Source of the DNA: CAVQHY01 sp963712465
GTDB lineage: Bacteria > Actinomycetota > Thermoleophilia > Gaiellales > Gaiellaceae
Direction of reading: 5' to 3'
Length of the DNA: 64,000 nt
Assembly: GCA_963712465.1 (NCBI GenBank)
Contig: CAVQHY010000005.1
Location: 248,001-312,000 of the forward strand
The translations under genes were made by a program, and so were the position numbers. Each line of letters starts with the position of its first letter. Positions within the stretch are counted from its first letter, which is position 1. Shown here piece by piece: positions 50,887 to 58,635 of the stretch. The notes under the pieces are model-generated. The model saw nothing but the letters and a program-made list of their open reading frames with translations, searched no databases and was not told the origin of the DNA.

Positions 50887-51897
50887 GTGCAGCTGACCTA
50901 CCGTCCGCTCACGCTGCGGCTGGCCGCGCCGTTTCGCATCTCGCGCTCGGTCGACGAGGTCGCAGAGTCGCTGATCGTCGAGATCCGCCACGGAGAGTCG
51001 AGCGGCTTCGGCGAGGCGAATCCGCAGGAGCACTACGGCGAGTCGATCGCGTCGGCGAGCGCGTTTCTCGATGCGGCGGAGCCGCTCCTCGGCGACGACC
51101 CGTTCGCGCTCGAGGAGATCGGCGCGAGGCTCGGCGAGCTCCCGGGCGAGGCGGCCGCGAAGGCGGCCCTCGACGCGGCGCTGCACGACCTCGTCGGCAA
51201 GCTCGTCGGTCAACCCGCCTGGCGGCTGCTCGGCGTGCCGCGGGCGGGCCCGCCCACGTCCTGGACGATCTGGCTCGGCGATCCCGACGACATGGCCCGC
51301 CGCGCCGCCGCGGTCTCGGGCTTCCACAGGCTCAAGCTGAAGCTCGGCGGCGGCGACGGGCTCGACGTCGAGCGGGTCCGGGCGGTTCGGAGCGTGACGA
51401 AGCTCCCGCTGATGGTCGACGTGAACGAGTGGTGGACGCTCGACGAGGCGCTCGACGCGATCGCGGCACTCGCGGAGCTCGGTGTCGAGTACGTCGAGCA
51501 GCCGCTCCGGGCGGGCGACGAGGACGGCCCCAGACTCAAGGAGCGCTCGCCGCTCCCGGTTTACGTCGACGAGGACTGCCACACGCTCGGCGATGTGTCC
51601 GCCTGCGCCCAGCGCGCCCACGGCGTCAACCTCAAGCTCGCGAAGTCGGGCGGGATCCGCGAGGCGATCCGCATGGCGCACGCGGCCCGGGCGCTCGGCC
51701 TCGGCGTCATGCTGGGCTGCATGATCGAGTCGGGGCTCGCGATCGCCGCGGCCTGCTGCGTCGCGCCGCTCTGCGATCACGTCGACCTGGACGGGAACCT
51801 CCTGCTTGCCGACGACCCCTGGCCGGGCGTGGCGTTCGTGGACGGGATCCAGGTTCCGTCGGAGGCCCCCGGGCTCGGTGTCAGCGACGGTGGCTAA
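50887..51897 (+). CDS. dgcA: Dipeptide epimerase / DgcA-like enolase-superfamily enzyme
   Basis: A 336-residue enzyme. The barrel motifs KLKLGGGDG (first lysine), VDVNEWWTLDEAL (first acid), VEYVEQPL (second acid), VYVDEDCHT (third acid) and NLKLAKSGGI (second lysine) are all present, as in L-Ala-D/L-Glu epimerases. Its start GTG follows tRNA-Arg by 22 nt and its end overlaps the next gene, a DgcN homolog, by 8 nt. That pairing suggests DgcA of the D-glutamate route, where it would racemise N-acetyl-D-glutamate. The function is inferred from the pairing. Confidence 0.82.
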   Translation: MQLTYRPLTLRLAAPFRISRSVDEVAESLIVEIRHGESSGFGEANPQEHYGESIASASAFLDAAEPLLGDDPFALEEIGARLGELPGEAAAKAALDAALHDLVGKLVGQPAWRLLGVPRAGPPTSWTIWLGDPDDMARRAAAVSGFHRLKLKLGGGDGLDVERVRAVRSVTKLPLMVDVNEWWTLDEALDAIAALAELGVEYVEQPLRAGDEDGPRLKERSPLPVYVDEDCHTLGDVSACAQRAHGVNLKLAKSGGIREAIRMAHAARALGLGVMLGCMIESGLAIAAACCVAPLCDHVDLDGNLLLADDPWPGVAFVDGIQVPSEAPGLGVSDGG

Positions 51898-52933
51898 GCG
51901 GTACCTGATCCTCGCCGAGGGCTACTCCAGCGACCCGCATCACGGAAAGACCGCCCGCGGGGTGATCCGCTACTCGACCGAGGAGACGGTCTGCGTCGTC
52001 GACTCCCAGCGCCCTGGCGAGACGCTCGACGGCGTGCCGATCGTCGCCGACGTCGCCAGTGGCCTCCGGTACGGGCCCGACACCGCGCTCGTGGGCGTGG
52101 CGACGACGGGCGGGGTGCTGCCGCCCGTGTGGCGGGGGATCATCGCCGACGCGATCGCCGCCCGTCTCGACGTCGAGTCGGGCATGCACGCGTTCCTCGC
52201 CGACGATCCCGAGTTCGCCGCGCTCGCGCGCGAGCACGGGATCGAGCTGCGCGATCTGCGCCGCCCGCCCGCGGACCTCTCCGTGCCGACCGGCGCCAAC
52301 CTCCGCCACGACGCCCTCGTCGTCCACACCGTCGGCTCAGACTGCGCGATCGGCAAGAAGACGATGGCGATCGAGCTCGATCTCGAGGCCCGCCGCCGCG
52401 GGCTTCCGAGCGTGTTCGTCCCGACGGGTCAGACCGGGATTCTCATCGCCGGCTGGGGGATCGCCGTCGACGCCGTCGTCGCGGACTTCATCGCCGGCGC
52501 GGCCGAGCGGCTCGTCGTCGAGGGTGCTGCCAGGGGGCGCCTGCTCTGGGTCGAGGGGCAGGGGGCGCTCGTCCATCCCCTCTACTCGGGCGTGACGCTC
52601 GGCCTCTATCACGGTGCGATGCCGCACCTGCTCGTGCTCTGCCACATGGCCGGGGAGACGCACGTCGAGGGGATGCCCGAGCATCCGATTCCGCCGCTCG
52701 CCGAGCTCGTCGAGCGCTACGAGCGGGTCGCCCTGCCCGCCAGGCCGGCCAAGGTCGGGGCGATTGCGCTGAACACCCACCGGCTCGACGAGGACGGGGC
52801 CCACGAAGCGATCTCCACGGCCGAGGCCGAGACGGGCCTCGTCGCCGACGATCCGGTTCGCTTCGGGGCCGGCCGGCTGCTCGAGGCCGTCCTCGCACGC
52901 CTTCCCGCCGAACGGGTGAGCGAACTCACGTAG
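51890..52933 (+). CDS. dgcN: DgcN-like N-acetyltransferase (DUF1611)
   Basis: A 347-residue DUF1611 protein. The P-loop-like motif is TVGSDCAIGKKTMAIELDLE, followed by GQTGILIAGWGIAVDAVVADF and WVEGQGALVHPLYSGVTLGL, with N-terminal NAD/CoA-like alpha/beta region KRYLILAEGYSSDPHHGKTA. DgcN acetylates D-glutamate in marine bacteria. GTG start overlaps dgcA by 8 nt, so the two are translationally coupled. Whether the substrate is the same here is inference; the original DUF1611 annotation is all that is certain. Confidence 0.82.
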   Translation: MAKRYLILAEGYSSDPHHGKTARGVIRYSTEETVCVVDSQRPGETLDGVPIVADVASGLRYGPDTALVGVATTGGVLPPVWRGIIADAIAARLDVESGMHAFLADDPEFAALAREHGIELRDLRRPPADLSVPTGANLRHDALVVHTVGSDCAIGKKTMAIELDLEARRRGLPSVFVPTGQTGILIAGWGIAVDAVVADFIAGAAERLVVEGAARGRLLWVEGQGALVHPLYSGVTLGLYHGAMPHLLVLCHMAGETHVEGMPEHPIPPLAELVERYERVALPARPAKVGAIALNTHRLDEDGAHEAISTAEAETGLVADDPVRFGAGRLLEAVLARLPAERVSELT

Positions 52934-52961
52934 CGGGCCCGCGGGGCCGATCTTCCAGCCA

Positions 52962-54191
52962 GTGGTACGCCGCGCCGCCGTCCTCGCCGCGCTCGCCTGC
53001 GCGCTCGTCCTCCCCGGAGGCGCCGCGGCCAGCTCGAATCTCTTCTTCGGCTTCTCCGACGACTCGCCCAAGTACGAGCCGGCGTTCGCCGTGCCGATCG
53101 CCCGCGACCTCGGCGCGCAGGCGTTCCGCGTCACGCTGCTGTGGTCGAAGGGCCAGTGGGACCTCGACGCGGGGCAGATCGGCGAGTTCGACCGGATGAT
53201 GGGCGGGTCCGGAGGAATGCGGATCGTCGTCGCCCTCTACGGCAGATCGAACACCGACGCGCCGACCGACGAAGCGTCGCGCGAGCAGTACTGCACGTTC
53301 GCGCGGAACCTGCTTGCCCGCTACCCGCAGCTGAACGACCTGGTGATCTGGAACGAGACGAACAAGCAGTTCTTCTGGAAGCCGCAGTACAACGCACGCG
53401 GCTCGAGCGTCGCCCCGGCGGCCTATGTCGCGCTCCTCGCCCGCTGCTGGGAGACGCTGCACGCCTATCGCCCCGCAGTGAACCTGATCGCCGCCGCGAC
53501 GTCCCCGAGGGGGAACGACCGCCCGCGGGCGCGCTCGAATGTCTCGCACTCGCCGGGGGCCTTCATCCGCAAGATGGGGCAGGCGTACCGGGCGCTCGGC
53601 GTGTCGCACCCGATCTTCGACACGGTCGGCCATCACGGCTACGGGCCGTTCTCGTCCGAGCGGCCGTGGAAGCGGCACGGGCCGGCGACGGGAGTCATCT
53701 CGCAGGGGGACTACGATGCCCTGCTGGCCGCGCTTTCGGACGCCTACCGCGACACGGCGCAGCCGCTGCCCGGACAGTGCGTAGACGGGCGGTGCGTCGG
53801 CGTCTGGTTCACGGAGATGGGGATCCAGTCCCGCATCGACCGGGCCAAGCGCCCCCTCTACGGCGGCCGGGAGAGCGACCCGCGCGCCGTGCCCGACGAC
53901 GCCGGCGTCCGTGGCTGGGATCCCGAGCGGAGGCGCGTTCCGGCGGACTCGGCCGCGCCCGATCAGGCCACGCAGATCACCGATGCGCTTCGACTCGCCT
54001 ACTGCCTGCCGTACGTGGACGCGTTCTTCAATCTCCAGCTGTGGGACGAGCAGGACCTCGGCCGCTGGCAGTCCGCCCCCCTGTGGGTCGACCGCACGCC
54101 CAAGGACTCGTATCCCGCGTTTCGACAGGTGATCGCCGAGGTCAACGAGGATCGGATCGACTGCGGCGCGCTCAAGGGCAGCCGCCGGTAG
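52962..54191 (+). CDS. Secreted TIM-barrel glycoside-hydrolase-like protein
   Basis: A 409-residue exported protein with signal peptide AVLAALACALVLPGGAAASS. The body reads as an (alpha/beta)8 barrel: FRVTLLWSKGQWDLDAGQIG, LVIWNETNKQFFW with a candidate acid/base Glu near 129, VGHHGYGPFSSERPWKRHGP, and CVGVWFTEMGIQS with a candidate nucleophile Glu near 286. A clan-A glycosidase (GH39/GH5-like) is likely; the family is not certain. It starts GTG, 28 nt after the dgcN stop. No carbohydrate neighbours are present, so the substrate is unknown. Confidence 0.7.
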   Translation: MVRRAAVLAALACALVLPGGAAASSNLFFGFSDDSPKYEPAFAVPIARDLGAQAFRVTLLWSKGQWDLDAGQIGEFDRMMGGSGGMRIVVALYGRSNTDAPTDEASREQYCTFARNLLARYPQLNDLVIWNETNKQFFWKPQYNARGSSVAPAAYVALLARCWETLHAYRPAVNLIAAATSPRGNDRPRARSNVSHSPGAFIRKMGQAYRALGVSHPIFDTVGHHGYGPFSSERPWKRHGPATGVISQGDYDALLAALSDAYRDTAQPLPGQCVDGRCVGVWFTEMGIQSRIDRAKRPLYGGRESDPRAVPDDAGVRGWDPERRRVPADSAAPDQATQITDALRLAYCLPYVDAFFNLQLWDEQDLGRWQSAPLWVDRTPKDSYPAFRQVIAEVNEDRIDCGALKGSRR

Positions 54192-54272
54192 CGCGGGCGG
54201 GCTGCCGGGGGGCGGGCGGGCTGCCGGGCGGGCCGGGCGGGTTGTCGGGTGGGGTCGGATATAACGTCGGCC

Positions 54273-55400
54273 GTGGCTGACGTACGCGCCGAGGCCCTCG
54301 CCCGTCTGATCGTCGACTACTCGCTGGCCCTCGGTGAGGGCGACGTCGTCCGTTTCGACGCCCACGAGTCGGCCGAGCCCCTCGTCGCGGCGCTCTTCCG
54401 GGCTGCGCTCGCGGCCGGCGCTCATCCGTTCACCAACGTCGACATCGACGGCCTTCGCGAGCAGCTCGTCTCGATCGGATCGGACGACCAGCTCACGTAC
54501 CTCTCGCCGGCCGAGCGTCACGAGACCGAGACGATCGACGCGGCGGTGACGATCTGGGCGGAGGCGAATACCCGGGCGTTCAGCCGCGCCGACCCCGAGC
54601 GGCTGGCACGCTCGATCGCGACGCGTCGTGAGCTCTCGAACCGCAGGTGGGAGCGGATCGCGGCCGGAGAGATGCGCTGGTGCGGGACGGGCTTTCCGAC
54701 GAACGCGGGGGCGCAGGACGCGGATATGTCCCTGGGCGAGTACGAGCGATTCGTCTTCGGTGCCTGCCGCGTCGACGAGGACGATCCGGTCGAGGCGTGG
54801 CGCGGCGAGGCGATCGCTCTCGAAGCGCGCGCCCGCGAGCTGGCCCCGGTCCGGGAGCTGCGCGTGCTCGGCCCCGACACGGACCTGCGCGTCGTCGTCG
54901 AAGGTCGCACCTGGATCGCCGCGGACGGCCGCCTGAACATGCCCGACGGGGAGGTCTTCACGAGCCCGCTCGAGTCCGAGACCGAGGGCGAGATCCGCTT
55001 CGCGTTCCCCGCGGTGTACGAAGGGCGCGCGGTCGACGACGTGCGCCTTCGCTTCGAGGGCGGTCGCGTCGTCCGGGCGGAGGCTGCGCGCGGCGAGGAC
55101 TTCCTGCGCTCCCTGCTCGCGATGGATACGGGCGCGGCCGTCCTCGGAGAGGTCGCCTTCGGCCTCAACTACGCGATCGACCGCTTCACCCGCAACATCC
55201 TCTTTGACGAGAAGATCGGCGGGACGATGCATTTCGCGCTCGGCTCCGGGTTTCCGCAGGCGGGCGGCTCGAACGTATCCGGACTGCACTGGGACCTGAT
55301 CTGCGATCTCCGTGAGGAGGGCGAGGTCCTCGCCGACGGCGAGGTCGTCTGGAAGGCCGGACGCTTTCTCTCGGACCAGAGGCTCGAGCGCTCCCCGTGA
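54273..55400 (+). CDS. M29-family aminopeptidase (thermophilic metalloprotease type)
   Basis: A 375-residue enzyme of the M29 aminopeptidase family. GTG start VADVRAEALARLIVDYSLAL; the ligand region is FTRNILFDEKIGGTMHFALG with Glu and His, and the closing GLHWDLICDL contributes His and Asp. The end overlaps the next gene by one base (TGATG). Members of M29 are cobalt- or zinc-dependent aminopeptidases. The protein is about 45 percent identical by eye to its neighbour over the whole length. Confidence 0.85.
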   Translation: MADVRAEALARLIVDYSLALGEGDVVRFDAHESAEPLVAALFRAALAAGAHPFTNVDIDGLREQLVSIGSDDQLTYLSPAERHETETIDAAVTIWAEANTRAFSRADPERLARSIATRRELSNRRWERIAAGEMRWCGTGFPTNAGAQDADMSLGEYERFVFGACRVDEDDPVEAWRGEAIALEARARELAPVRELRVLGPDTDLRVVVEGRTWIAADGRLNMPDGEVFTSPLESETEGEIRFAFPAVYEGRAVDDVRLRFEGGRVVRAEAARGEDFLRSLLAMDTGAAVLGEVAFGLNYAIDRFTRNILFDEKIGGTMHFALGSGFPQAGGSNVSGLHWDLICDLREEGEVLADGEVVWKAGRFLSDQRLERSP

Positions 55401-56515
55401 TGGACGTGCGCGTCGAGAAGCTCGCCCGCGTGCTCGTCGAGTACTCGACCGCCGTGCAGCCGGGGGACCTCGTGGTCGTCGAGGTCCCGGCGCGCGCGGC
55501 GCCGCTCGTACGCGCCTTGCACCGCAGGATTCTCGAGGCCGGAGGCCATCCTCAGGTGCGGACGATCGTCGACGGGCTCGCGGAGGCATTGCTCCTCGAG
55601 GGCACGGACGTCCAGCTCGACTGGGTCAACCCGGCCCGCTACGTCGAGTTCGAGACGGCCGACGTGCGCATCTACATCGAGGCGGAGTCGAACACGCGCG
55701 CTCTGTCAGGCGTCGACCCCGCCAGGCAGGCCCGCGCCGGCAAGGCGCGGCAGAGGCTCCGCGACCTCTACATGGCCCGCGCCGCCGCCGGCGAGCTTCG
55801 CTGGTCGGTCACCGCCTTCCCGACCCAGGCTTCGGCACAGGACGCCGAGATGTCCCTTGCCGAGTACGAGGATTTCGTCTACCGGGCGGGAAAGCTCGAC
55901 CTGGACGATCCGGTCGGGGCCTGGCGCGCCTTCGGAGAGGAGATCCGCGAGCTCGGCGCCTGGCTCGGCACCAAGAGCGAGCTGCGGATCGTCGCCGAGG
56001 GAACCGACCTGACGGTCGGGGTGCAGGGGCGACGGTGGATCGCGAGCGAGGGCCGCGAGAACTTCCCGGACGGCGAGTGCTTCACGGGCCCCCTCGAGAC
56101 CAGCCTCGAGGGCGAGATCCGCTTCACCTTCCCCGCCGCCTACGGCGGGCGCTCCGTCGAGGACGTCCGGCTCGTGTTTCGCGACGGCGAGGTCGTCGAG
56201 TCGTCCGCGTCGAAGGGCGGGGACTTCCTCCGTCAGATGATCGCGATGGACGACGGTGCCAGGCGGGCGGGCGAGTTCTCGTTCGGCCTCAACCGGGACA
56301 TCCTCGAGTACACGCGCAACACGCTCTTCGACGAGAAGATCGGCGGCACGATCCACCTCGCGCTCGGCAAGTCGTATGTGGAGACCGGCGGCGAGAACGA
56401 GTCGGCGCTCCACTGGGACCTCGTCTGCGACCTGAGGACGCAAAGCGAGGTGTACGCCGACGGCGAGCTCGTGTACCGGGACGGCCGCTTCTTGGATGGC
56501 ATTCCGGCCGCGTAG
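55400..56515 (+). CDS. M29-family aminopeptidase, second paralogue
   Basis: A 371-residue M29 protein starting MDVRVEKLARVLVEYSTAVQ, overlapping the upstream stop as TGATG; a GTG 3 nt earlier is an alternative start. Conserved family parts: IEAESNTRALSGVDPARQAR, LRWSVTAFPTQASAQDAEMS, FDEKIGGTIHLALG and LHWDLVCDLRTQSE, all in the same order as in the first paralogue. The two probably form one dimeric or alternative enzyme. A YpfJ-like protease gene follows 20 nt later. Confidence 0.85.
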   Translation: MDVRVEKLARVLVEYSTAVQPGDLVVVEVPARAAPLVRALHRRILEAGGHPQVRTIVDGLAEALLLEGTDVQLDWVNPARYVEFETADVRIYIEAESNTRALSGVDPARQARAGKARQRLRDLYMARAAAGELRWSVTAFPTQASAQDAEMSLAEYEDFVYRAGKLDLDDPVGAWRAFGEEIRELGAWLGTKSELRIVAEGTDLTVGVQGRRWIASEGRENFPDGECFTGPLETSLEGEIRFTFPAAYGGRSVEDVRLVFRDGEVVESSASKGGDFLRQMIAMDDGARRAGEFSFGLNRDILEYTRNTLFDEKIGGTIHLALGKSYVETGGENESALHWDLVCDLRTQSEVYADGELVYRDGRFLDGIPAA

Positions 56516-56535
56516 CCCGACGTTAGAGTCTCGGC

Positions 56536-57438
56536 GTGCGCTTCCGGAAAGACGCGCGGCTCGACAGCTCCCAGGTACGCGACGTTCGCGGCCGCGGCTA
56601 CGTCCCTTCCGGCCGCGGCGGCCGGGTCGCCGTCGGCGGCGGCGGGCTCGGCCTCATCGGCATCATCGTCACGCTTGTTCTCGTCCTCGCCGGCGGGGGC
56701 GGCGGCCTCTCCAGCGCGCTCACCCCCCTCGACCAGCAGCAGGTCGGCGCCGGCGGCGCGGCGCCGAACGGCGACCTCGCCGCCGAGTGCCAGACCGGCG
56801 CCGATGCGAACGAGCGCGAGGATTGCCGCATCCTCGGCGTGATCAACTCGGTCCAGGCGTACTGGGCCGACGCGTTCCGACGCTCGAACCTGCAGTACGA
56901 GCCGTCGCAAACGGTGTTCTTCGACGGTCAGGTCTCGACGGCGTGCGGAACGGCGTCGGCGGACGTCGGCCCCTTCTATTGTCCCGGCGATCGGCTCGTC
57001 TACATCGACCTCGGCTTCTTCGACGAGCTGCGGTCGCGGTTCGGTGCGCAGGGCGGTCCGTTCGGGGAGGCGTACGTGATCGCGCACGAGTACGGCCACC
57101 ACGTCCAGGATCTCCTCGGCGTGCTGAAAGGAAGCGGCGGCCAGGGCGCCCAGAGCCAGTCGGTGCGAACTGAGCTGCAGGCCGACTGCTACGCGGGCGT
57201 GTGGGCGCACAACGCCGTCCAGACCGGATTCATCGAGGAGCTGACGCAGGCCGACGTCGCCGACGGCCTCGACGCGGCTGCCGCGGTCGGAGACGACCGG
57301 ATCCAGGAGCAGTTCCAGGGCCGCGTCACCCCGGAGACCTGGACGCACGGGGCGGCCGCGCAGCGTCAGCAGTGGTTCAGGACCGGCTACGAGACCGGCG
57401 ACCCGAACGCCTGCGACACGTTCAGCGGCGAGATCTGA
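56536..57438 (+). CDS. ypfJ: YpfJ-type neutral zinc metallopeptidase
   Basis: A 300-residue membrane-anchored protease of the putative neutral zinc metallopeptidase family. Residues 1-32 are basic (MRFRKDARLDSSQVRDVRGR), followed by one membrane helix near 37-55 (GGLGLIGIIVTLVLVLA). The zinc site is VIAHEYGHHVQDLLG near 178-192. The rest keeps the family layout including CPGDRLVYIDLGFFDEL and LQADCYAGVWAHNAV. Start: GTG. Probable extracytoplasmic protease; target unknown. Confidence 0.87.
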   Translation: MRFRKDARLDSSQVRDVRGRGYVPSGRGGRVAVGGGGLGLIGIIVTLVLVLAGGGGGLSSALTPLDQQQVGAGGAAPNGDLAAECQTGADANEREDCRILGVINSVQAYWADAFRRSNLQYEPSQTVFFDGQVSTACGTASADVGPFYCPGDRLVYIDLGFFDELRSRFGAQGGPFGEAYVIAHEYGHHVQDLLGVLKGSGGQGAQSQSVRTELQADCYAGVWAHNAVQTGFIEELTQADVADGLDAAAAVGDDRIQEQFQGRVTPETWTHGAAAQRQQWFRTGYETGDPNACDTFSGEI

Positions 57439-57571
57439 TTCCTCCCGCCCCGAGTGTGTCGGCGCACGTATGACCAGACGGCCCGCGTCTCGCGAAGCGG
57501 AGCGGACTCGCTACCCGAGTCGTCACCGAGGGGGGTGAGACCGACCTCGACCGGTTGAGTGTGGATCCCGC

Positions 57572-57600
57572 TTGACACGAACATGTGTTCGTAGTAGGTT
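57572..57600 (+). promoter_or_regulatory. Consensus-like promoter of the LysM gene
   Basis: TTGACA at 57572-57577 and TAGGTT at 57595-57600 with an exact 17-nt spacer. The expected start point is about 57606-57608, so the transcript would be almost leaderless, with the ATG at 57609. The spacer contains the first SOS-type operator. Confidence 0.75.
57578..57591. promoter_or_regulatory. LexA-type operator 1 (SOS box)
   Basis: CGAACATGTGTTCG, a perfect palindrome CGAAC-ATGT-GTTCG, matches the Gram-positive/actinobacterial SOS box CGAACN4GTTCG. It fills most of the promoter spacer. LexA binding here would block RNA polymerase. Confidence 0.78.
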
Positions 57601-57601
57601 A

Positions 57602-57615
57602 CGAACGCATGTTCG
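57602..57615. promoter_or_regulatory. LexA-type operator 2 over the start codon
   Basis: CGAACGCATGTTCG, CGAAC-GCAT-GTTCG, spaced 24 nt (centre to centre) from operator 1. The ATG of the LysM protein (57609) lies inside it. Two boxes two helical turns apart suggest cooperative LexA dimers. Confidence 0.72.
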
Positions 57616-57860
57616 GTACGCGTCTCATACTGACCGGGGTCGTCCTGCTTGCTCTTCTCCTGGCCGCGCTGGGGGCGGCGCGGCCTTCGAGCGGGGCGGC
57701 CCCCGAGGCGCGCTACGTCGTGCGGCCCGGCGACACGCTGTGGTCGATCGCGGCAGGGCGCTACGGCGGCGATCCGCGCAAGGGCGTCTGGCGCATCGCG
57801 GAGCGAAACCGCATCTCCGGGGGGCTGCTCACGCCCGGCCAGGTTCTCGTCCTGCCCTGA
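57609..57860 (+). CDS. LysM-domain membrane protein, candidate SOS cell-division inhibitor (YneA/DivS/ChiZ-like)
   Basis: An 83-residue protein. One membrane helix (TRLILTGVVLLALLLAALGA) is followed by a linker and a single C-terminal LysM domain (RYVVRPGDTLWSIAAGRYGG, then GVWRIAERNRISGGLLTPGQ and VLVLP). Small single-span proteins of this layout under LexA control halt division in Bacillus (YneA), Corynebacterium (DivS) and Mycobacterium (ChiZ). The start is inside operator 2 and the promoter is strong. The function is inferred from the layout and the operators. Confidence 0.8.
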   Translation: MFGTRLILTGVVLLALLLAALGAARPSSGAAPEARYVVRPGDTLWSIAAGRYGGDPRKGVWRIAERNRISGGLLTPGQVLVLP

Positions 57861-57952
57861 GTAGCGCTCGACCGAGAAACTGCCGGTTCTGGCGGAGCAG
57901 CGCCCGAGCACTGAGCGGTTCGAGCGCGGTGACCTTTGACAGACTCCTGGTC

Positions 57953-58564
57953 GTGGCGCGCATCGCCGCCTTCGACACGGTCGAGCAGGAGCTGACGGTC
58001 GGGGCGCGCCGCCTGCGGCTGCTAATGCCTCGGTCGGCAGAGGCGCTCTACGAGACGGGCGCTGGGTCGCTGCCGTACTGGGCGGAGCTCTGGCCGTCGG
58101 CGCTCGTGCTCGCCACCGAGCTCGCCCGGCGCGACCTTGCCGGTGTCCGGGCCGTCGAGCTCGGCTGCGGCCTTGGCCTCGGCGCGATCGTCGCCGCGCT
58201 ATCCGGGGCGGAGGCGATCGCGACGGACATCGACCCTGATGCGGTCGCCTTCGCCCGCGCGAACGGCCGGCGCGTGCTCGGGCGCCGGCTCGCGACGATG
58301 CAGGCCGACCTCGCCGCTCCGCCCGGGGCGCTTCGCGCGCTGGCGCCGTTCGACCTCGTGATCGCTGGGGACGTGCTGTACGCGGACGGCCTCGCTGCCG
58401 CTCTCGCCGCCGCGCTCGTGGTGCTCCTGCGACCCGGGGGCGAGGCCCTGGTGGCGTACCCCTGGCGCGGGCAGGCCGACGAGCTCGTAGCGGAGCTCGG
58501 CTGGCGTGCGCGCCACCGCGAGGAGGATGGCGCGCGGCTGCTCCTGCTCGAGCGTCCCGTCTAA
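57953..58564 (+). CDS. Class I SAM-dependent methyltransferase (nicotinamide/lysine methyltransferase-like)
   Basis: A 203-residue protein from a GTG beginning VARIAAFDTVEQELTVGARR; another GTG 24 nt upstream in frame (MTFDRLLV form) is possible. Motif I is AVELGCGLGLGAIVAALSGA with ATDIDPDAVAFARANGRRVL, post I/II matches, and motif IV is FDLVIAGDVLYADG. The PYWAELWPSALVLATEL segment before motif I is typical of the Methyltransf_16 group that modifies small molecules or protein lysines. Substrate unknown. Confidence 0.78.
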   Translation: MARIAAFDTVEQELTVGARRLRLLMPRSAEALYETGAGSLPYWAELWPSALVLATELARRDLAGVRAVELGCGLGLGAIVAALSGAEAIATDIDPDAVAFARANGRRVLGRRLATMQADLAAPPGALRALAPFDLVIAGDVLYADGLAAALAAALVVLLRPGGEALVAYPWRGQADELVAELGWRARHREEDGARLLLLERPV

Positions 58565-58635
58565 ACGCTCCGAGCTCGTCACGCCCCGATCAGGGGCTCG
58601 CAGGCCGCCGCGACGGCGGGTCGTAGACTGGCGGA

